10,577 bases of DNA from Actinomycetota bacterium. GTDB lineage: Bacteria; Actinomycetota; Actinomycetes; Streptosporangiales; Streptosporangiaceae. Position 1 is the first letter of the stretch; every line of letters begins with the position of its first letter. The DNA lies in NCBI GenBank assembly GCA_003168295.1, contig PMST01000603.1, positions 1-10,577 on the forward strand, written 5' to 3'. The position numbers and the translations under genes were made by a program. Under the pieces are notes generated by a model. It was not told where the DNA came from and searched no databases. It saw only the letters and a list, made by a program, of their open reading frames with translations. Of the stretch, positions 6,685 through 10,577 are shown one piece after another.

Positions 6685-6690
6685 GGAGGA
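6683..6690 (+). promoter_or_regulatory. Ribosome binding site of the tandem usp gene, overlapping the upstream stop
   Basis: AAGGAGGA lies six bases before the ATG at 6697. Its first two bases are the last two bases of the TAA that ends the BON-like ORF. This supports both the chosen usp start and coupling of the two genes. Confidence 0.75.
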
Positions 6691-6696
6691 TCAGCC

Positions 6697-7572
6697 ATGC
6701 CCGCCAAGCCCATCGTGGCCGCGACGGACGGCTCGCAGGAATCACTGCGGGCGGTCGAATGGGCGGCCAGGGAGGCCGCGCTGCACGGCGCCCCGCTGCG
6801 GATCGTGTCCGCGGCCGAGTTGCTCCCCCGGATGATCGGTCGCCAGGGCGGGGCCGCATTCGACACCGTGGCCGACGTCATCCGCACGGACCGGGACCGG
6901 GCCCTGGCCGCCGCGGCGCACCGGGCCGCCGAGATGGCCCCCGGCCTGCTGGTCGACGCTGACCCGCTGACCGGGCCGCCGGCCCAGGCGGTCACCGAGA
7001 CCGGGTCGGGCGCGCTGATGCTGGTCGTCGGCTCCCGCGGCCTCGGCGCGTTCACTGCGCTGGTGCTGGGGTCGGTCAGCCACTACGTGGCGGCCCACGC
7101 CTGCTGCCCGGTCGTGGTCATCCGGGACGAGACCACCGCCGCGCACCGGCAGGTCGGCATCGGCCTCGGCGACCTGGATCACTGCGCCGACTCGCTGACG
7201 TTCGCGTTCGAGGAGGCCCGCCTGCGCCAGGCCACCCTGACCGCCATCCATGCCTGGCACGCCCCGCAGTCCGATATCTCGAGGGCCGGGGAGGCGTTCA
7301 CGGTACCCGGCGGGCACACCATGGAGGCCGAAGCGGCCAGAGCGCTGGCCGGGCTGCTTGACGACTGGCGTCAGAAGTATCCCGATGTCCCGGTCAGCCA
7401 GGACGTCGTGCACGGCCACCCGGGCCGGGCCCTGGTGGGCCTGTCCGCCCGCGCCGAGCTGGTGGTCATCGGCAGGCACGCCCAGCACGCCGGCCTGCCC
7501 GGTCCCGGCTCTGTCACGCACGCCGTCCTGACCCACGCGCACGGCCCCGTGGTCAGCGTCCCCTCGTCCTGA
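6697..7572 (+). CDS. Universal stress protein with two UspA domains
   Basis: This 291-residue protein has two UspA domains (about 1-143 and 151-290), the typical size of the tandem Usp proteins of actinobacteria, several of which are in the M. tuberculosis DosR regulon. Domain 1 has the strand IVAATDGSQES with Asp11 and the full ATP loop Gly112-x2-Gly115-x9-Gly125-Ser126. Domain 2 is degenerate: its first strand lacks the Asp (IGLGDL), and the loop is GRHAQHAGLPGPGS, in which the second glycine is Ala262 and the spacing is one residue short. It probably binds one nucleotide per chain, in domain 1 (inference). It is cytoplasmic, with a stress or dormancy role. The start is fixed by AAGGAGGA six bases upstream. 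It follows the BON-like ORF directly and lies downstream of a DosR-like box. Confidence 0.93.
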   Translation: MPAKPIVAATDGSQESLRAVEWAAREAALHGAPLRIVSAAELLPRMIGRQGGAAFDTVADVIRTDRDRALAAAAHRAAEMAPGLLVDADPLTGPPAQAVTETGSGALMLVVGSRGLGAFTALVLGSVSHYVAAHACCPVVVIRDETTAAHRQVGIGLGDLDHCADSLTFAFEEARLRQATLTAIHAWHAPQSDISRAGEAFTVPGGHTMEAEAARALAGLLDDWRQKYPDVPVSQDVVHGHPGRALVGLSARAELVVIGRHAQHAGLPGPGSVTHAVLTHAHGPVVSVPSS

Positions 7573-7607
7573 GGATCGCCCCGCCGGACGGCCCCGCGGC
7601 CGGCGAG

Positions 7608-7627
7608 TTCGGGACCATCATCCCTTT
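7608..7627. promoter_or_regulatory. DosR/DevR-like box upstream of the pnt operon
   Basis: The core GGGACCATCATCCC (7611-7624) matches GGGACTWWAGTCCC at 11 of 14 positions, and the left flank TTC gives a perfect TTCGGGAC half-site. A possible -10 (TAGATC, 7676-7681) would put the box near -70, further than at devR. The same bases could instead be a weak terminator for the usp gene: a four-base GGGA/TCCC stem followed by six T. Confidence 0.45.
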
Positions 7628-7675
7628 TTTCCCGGGCGTTCGGCTCTCCCGTTTCCCGTCGGGTGGCGAGTGGGG

Positions 7676-7681
7676 TAGATC
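7676..7681 (+). promoter_or_regulatory. Candidate -10 element for the pnt operon
   Basis: TAGATC is the best -10-like hexamer in the 150-base gap before the operon; it has T-A at the first two positions but C at the last. Transcription would start near 7688, about 35 bases before the ATG at 7723. No -35 is evident. Confidence 0.3.
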
Positions 7682-7722
7682 GAGAGGCCGCTAGGCCGGA
7701 ACCAAGACGAACGGAGAGTGCC

Positions 7723-7946
7723 ATGAGCGCGACTACGACGTCGGCGTCGAAGCTCTACCCGGCGCCCGGGCAGGCCGACAGCCCGGTGCTCGACGGCGAC
7801 GTGCGGCTTGGCTGGGTCGGTGACTGGAAGGCTTCGCCCTGCCCGCCGGCGCTGACGAGCGCTTCGTCACCAGGTCCCGGGTGTTCTCACCCGGCGAGCT
7901 CGCCGCGCTGCGGCGAGCAGAAGAAGGGGAGCTGAGATCAGCATGA
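7723..7946 (+). pseudogene. Small unknown gene leading the pnt operon, frameshifted
   Basis: The ATG at 7723 is preceded by GGAGAG. The first frame runs MSATTTSASKLYPAPGQ to LGWVGDW (about 7723-7826) and then turns into an unlikely Cys/Pro/Ser-rich tail ending at 7935. The other frame, open from 7824, is protein-like (EGFALPAGADERF, then SPGELAALRRAEEGELRSA) with G/C-ending codons, and stops at TGA 7944-7946, overlapping the pntAA ATG as ATGA. This strongly suggests one protein of about 74 residues that has lost one base near 7825-7830, for example one G of a GGG in a Trp-Glu-Gly stretch. I do not recognise the family. It has no membrane segment. The overlap implies joint translation with pntAA. 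A sequencing error or a -1 ribosomal shift are alternatives. Confidence 0.55.
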
Positions 7947-9129
7947 CCGCGGCGACTGTTTCCGTCCCGGCCGTTACGGTCGGCGTCCTGAAGGAGGCCG
8001 CGCCCGGCGAGCAGCGGGTAGCGGTAGTGCCCGAGTCGCTGGCCGAACTGGCCCGCGCCCAGGTGCAGGTGCTGGTGGAGCCGGGCGCGGGGACGGCCGC
8101 CTGGTTCGGCGACGATGACTACGAGCAGGCCGGTGCCCAGATCGTCGGCCTGGACGAGTTGGTTGCCCGAGCCGACGTGCTCGTCACCGTGGGCGAGCCG
8201 CCCCCGAGCTGATCACCCGGCTGCGGGTCGGCCAGACGGTCATCGGTATGCTGCGGCCGCTGGTCCGGCCCGAGCTGGCCCGCCAGCTGGCCGATCTCGG
8301 CGTGACCGCGGTCAGCCTGGACGGCCTACCGCGCACCGTGAGCCGGGCCCAGGCCATGGACGCGCTCACCTCCCAGGCCAACGTGGCGGGCTACAAGGCG
8401 GTGCTGGTCGCCGCCGATCACTTCGGCCGGTTCTTTCCCATGCTGATCACGGCGGCCGGCACCGCCCGGCCCGCGAACGTCCTCGTGCTCGGCGCCGGAG
8501 TGGCCGGCTTGCAGGCCATGGGTACCGCGCGTCGGCTGGGCGCCGTGGTGACCGGCTACGACGTCCGGCCGGAGACCCGGGACCAGGTCGAGTCCGTCGG
8601 CGCCAGGTTCCTCCAGCTCGAATCGGTCCAGGCGGCGGCGGGCGAGGGCGGGTACGCTCGCGCGCTCACCACCGCCGAACAGGCCGCGCAGCAGGCGGAG
8701 CTCACCGCTGCACTGGCCCACTTCGACATCGTGATCACTACCGCACAGGTCCCGGGCCGGCGCCCGCCGGTGCTGGTCACCGCCGAGGCGGTCAAGGGCA
8801 TGCGGACCGGTGCCGTGCTCGTCGACCTGGCCGCGAGCAGCCTCGGCGGGAACGTCGAGGGCTCGGTGGACGGCCAGGTAGTCCGGACCGAGAACGGGGC
8901 CCGGATCATCGGCGCGGGCAACCTGCCCGCTCAGGTACCCACCGCCGCCTCCGCCGCGTACTCGCACAATATCGTGGCGTTGCTGGCCGAGCTGGTCCAC
9001 GACGGCGCGCTGGCGATCGACCCCGACGACGAGATCCAGGCCGGCGTGGTCATCACCCACGACGGCCGGGTGATTCACCCCGGGGTCGCCGCCCTCCTCG
9101 CCCCATCCACCCAGGGAGACAATCGATGA
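7943..9129 (+). pseudogene. pntAA: NAD(P) transhydrogenase subunit alpha-1 (NAD-binding domain I), one-base frameshift
   Basis: This encodes the soluble NAD(H)-binding domain of proton-translocating transhydrogenase. The first frame (7943-8212, 89 residues) ends VLVTVGEPPPS at a TGA. The rest continues in another frame through ELITRLRVGQTVIG (no start codon) into the 293-residue stretch 8248-9129. Adding one C to the CCCCC run near 8201-8205 restores a single 395-residue protein, close to the length of separate PntAA subunits. Family marks are VGVLKEAAPGEQRVAVVP, PRTVSRAQAMDALTSQANVAGYKAV, the Rossmann loop VLGAGVAGLQA with the acidic YDVRPETRDQVES strand after it, and TTAQVPGRRPPVLVT. If read as given, the ATG at 8248 would yield only the part carrying the NAD site. 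The start overlaps the upstream gene (ATGA), and the end overlaps pntAB (ATGA, 9126-9129). Confidence 0.85.
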
Positions 9130-9242
9130 CCACCGGCCTGATGTCTGACATCTACCTGTTCGTGCTGGCCATCCTGGTCGGATACGAAGTCATCACCAAG
9201 GTACCGTCCACCTTGCATACGCCGCTGATGTCGGCCTGGTGA
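9126..9242 (+). pseudogene. pntAB: NAD(P) transhydrogenase subunit alpha-2, truncated after the first membrane helix
   Basis: The ATG at 9126 overlaps the pntAA stop. The 38 residues begin with IYLFVLAILVGYEVITKVPSTLHTPLMS-like family sequence (split here as IYLFVLAILVGYEV and ITKVPSTLHTPLMS). This is the conserved first helix and TLHTPLMS motif of PntAB, which is normally about 100-110 residues with three helices. It stops two residues after the motif (Ala-Trp-TGA). The expected continuation, usually GTNAI..G.V and two more helices, is absent, and the sequence passes directly into the middle of pntB. The TGA overlaps the pntB start as TGATG. A deletion with its junction near 9230-9235 explains this best. 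Confidence 0.75.
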
Positions 9243-10420
9243 TGGCCCGCCGGGTCAAGATGACCGACGTGCCGCAGGTCGTCAGCATCTTCAACGCGGT
9301 CGGCGGCGGCGCCGCCGCGCTGGTCGCGACCGCCGATTTCGTCCGGCTGGACGGCGGCCCCGGCATCGGGACCCGCGTCGTGATCGCCACCGTCCTGGAC
9401 ATCATCGTCGGGCCGGTCACCTTCTCCGGTTCGCTGATCGCCGCGGGCAAGCTGCAAGGCTGGGTCAGCAGTCGTCCGGTCGTCTTTCCCGGCGCCCGCT
9501 TCATCACCGCGGCCCTGACCGTCGTCGGCGTCGGCGCGGGCTGCTATCTGCTGGCCGGCCACGACTCCACCCCGGTGCTGATCCTGGCCGTCTGCGCCGC
9601 GCTCGCCTTCGGCGTCACCATGGTGATGCCGATCGGCGGAGCCGACACGCCGGTGGTCGTCGCGCTGCTGAACTCCTTCACCGGCATTGCCGTGGCGATC
9701 GCCGGTTTCGTGATCGACAACGGCGCCCTGATCATCGGCGGCGCGCTGGTCGGCGCCTCGGGCGGGATCCTCACGCTGCTCATGGCGAAGGCCATGAACC
9801 GCTCAGTCCTCAGCGTCATGATCGGCGGCTTCGGCACCGGTGACGGCGGCGCGGCGACCGGTCCGGCCGCGGCCGGCGCGGGGGCCGGAGTCCGGCGCAT
9901 CTCCGCCGCGGATGCCGCCATCCAGCTGGCCTACGCCAGCAAGGTGGGGATCGTCCCCGGCTACGGACTCGCCGCCGCGCAGGCCCAGCACGAGGCGGCC
10001 GAGCTGGCCGCGTTGCTGGCCGAACACGCCACGGTGTTCTTCGCCATCCACCCGGTGGCCGGCCGGATGCGTGGCCATATGAACGTGCTGCTGGCCGAGG
10101 CGAACGTGCCCTACCCGGACCTGAAGGAGATGGACGCGGCCAACCTGGACTTCCCGACCACGGACGTGGTGCTGATCCTCGGGGCCAACGACGTCACCAA
10201 CCCGGCCGCCCGCCGCCCGGGCAACCCCGTGTCGGGCATGCCGATCCTGAACGTGGACCAGGCCAAGAACGTCATCGTGATCAAGCGTTCGATGGGTCAC
10301 GGCTACGCCGGGATCGATAACGAGCTGTACACCGACCCGAAGACCGGCATGCTCTTCTCTGACGCCAAGGCCGGTCTCGCCGACATCATCGCCGCAGTCA
10401 AGGCCCTAGTCGCCAGCTGA
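9239..10420 (+). CDS. pntB: NAD(P) transhydrogenase subunit beta, N-terminally shortened
   Basis: This is the proton-channel and NADP(H)-binding subunit. The frame encodes 393 residues from GTG 9239 (or 392 from ATG 9242), against about 460-480 in the family. It begins at ARRVKMTDVPQVV, which aligns near residue 75 of E. coli PntB, so about the first three membrane helices are missing. The remaining helices (about 14-180) include IGGADTPVVVALLNSFTG with Asp136 and Asn145, equivalent to beta-Asp213 and beta-Asn222. The E. coli proton-channel His91 position is Asn19, as in other actinobacterial enzymes. Domain III (about 220-390) is complete: GIVPGYGLAAAQAQ, FAIHPVAGRMRGHMNVLLAEA, LGANDVTNPAA and IKRSM-GYAG bind NADP(H). 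Codon use is normal up to the TGA at 10418-10420. With the N-terminus and most of pntAB gone, proton-coupled function is doubtful. Confidence 0.88.
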   Translation: MMARRVKMTDVPQVVSIFNAVGGGAAALVATADFVRLDGGPGIGTRVVIATVLDIIVGPVTFSGSLIAAGKLQGWVSSRPVVFPGARFITAALTVVGVGAGCYLLAGHDSTPVLILAVCAALAFGVTMVMPIGGADTPVVVALLNSFTGIAVAIAGFVIDNGALIIGGALVGASGGILTLLMAKAMNRSVLSVMIGGFGTGDGGAATGPAAAGAGAGVRRISAADAAIQLAYASKVGIVPGYGLAAAQAQHEAAELAALLAEHATVFFAIHPVAGRMRGHMNVLLAEANVPYPDLKEMDAANLDFPTTDVVLILGANDVTNPAARRPGNPVSGMPILNVDQAKNVIVIKRSMGHGYAGIDNELYTDPKTGMLFSDAKAGLADIIAAVKALVAS

Positions 10421-10465
10421 CCGTGGTGATGACGCCTGTGGTCATGACCAACGTCGTCCCGCGGA

Positions 10466-10577
10466 GTGCCGTGGCGCGTGCTGTGGATCTGGGCGCTGCT
10501 CACCGGCACCGCCGACCAACTGTGCCAGGTGAGCCTGCCGCCAGGGGCACCCGAACGGGGCTCAGCCTTCGGCGAGG
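10466..10577 (+). CDS. Possible start of an unknown gene, cut by the window edge
   Basis: From GTG 10466 a frame with mostly G/C-ending codons runs to the end. It starts MPWRVLWIWALLTGTADQL and continues QVSLPPGAPERGSAFGE, with a short Trp/Leu-rich hydrophobic N-terminus that could be an anchor or signal. No good ribosome binding site is seen. An overlapping frame from ATG 10429 (MTPVVMTNVVPRSAVARA) is also open to the end but becomes Arg-rich, so it is less likely. No family is recognised. The 45 bases before it (10421-10465) hold only two near-identical 11-base repeats. Confidence 0.25.
   Translation, partial: MPWRVLWIWALLTGTADQLCQVSLPPGAPERGSAFGE

Noticed and set aside
8115..9125. Open frame leading in phase into pntAB
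   Set aside because: The upstream part is an Arg/Gly/Pro-rich shadow of pntAA. Only the last 38 codons from ATG 9126 are real, matching PntAB.
1..10577. tRNA, rRNA, CRISPR array, insertion sequence or phage signature
   Set aside because: No cloverleaf, regularly spaced repeats, transposase motifs or terminal inverted repeats were seen; nearly all bases belong to recognisable protein genes.

Overview
The window is very GC-rich, with G/C-ending codons, GTG starts and a mycobacterial-type DevR/DevS (DosR/DosS-DosT) two-component pair. This points to an actinobacterium, probably a soil actinomycete outside Mycobacterium; the genus cannot be told from the sequence. The window looks like a dormancy (hypoxia/redox) island: a DosR-type regulator, its haem-GAF sensor kinase, two universal stress proteins, a flavin-binding pyridoxamine-oxidase-like protein, a KUP/KimA-like transporter and a proton-translocating NAD(P) transhydrogenase operon.

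Layout. 1-264: C-terminal end of an unrecognised gene (+). 290-730: single-domain Usp (-). 731-931: divergent regulatory region with a strong DosR-like box and a -10 element placed exactly for activation of devR. 932-1657: devR (+). 1657-1706: second DosR-like box and a promoter that would give a leaderless mRNA. 1707-2159: flavin-binding protein (+). 2192-3919: devS (-), convergent with the preceding gene. 4052-6379: large APC-superfamily permease fused to a Usp-like domain and an OB-fold (-). 6380-6519: divergent region with a third box. 6520-6684: BON-like small ORF (+), coupled to the tandem-domain Usp at 6697-7572. 7573-7722: intergenic region with a fourth box. 7723-10420: small unknown gene, then pntAA, pntAB and pntB, each overlapping the next by a few bases. 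10421-10577: mostly unassigned, with a possible gene start at the edge.

How it may work (inference from family knowledge): DevS senses O2/NO/CO or redox state through haem and phosphorylates DevR. DevR then activates its own gene and the neighbouring stress genes through the boxes. Usp proteins bind ATP and are linked to slowed growth, the permease may import K+ or another small solute, and transhydrogenase couples the NADH/NADPH balance to the proton gradient.

The pnt operon is damaged in this sequence. There is a one-base frameshift in the small leading gene, a one-base loss in a C run in pntAA, and an apparent deletion of roughly 0.4-0.45 kb that removes the 3' part of pntAB and the 5' part of pntB. 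Whether this is real decay, a reduced transhydrogenase or an assembly fault cannot be settled from the window. No RNA genes, CRISPR arrays, insertion sequences or origins were seen.
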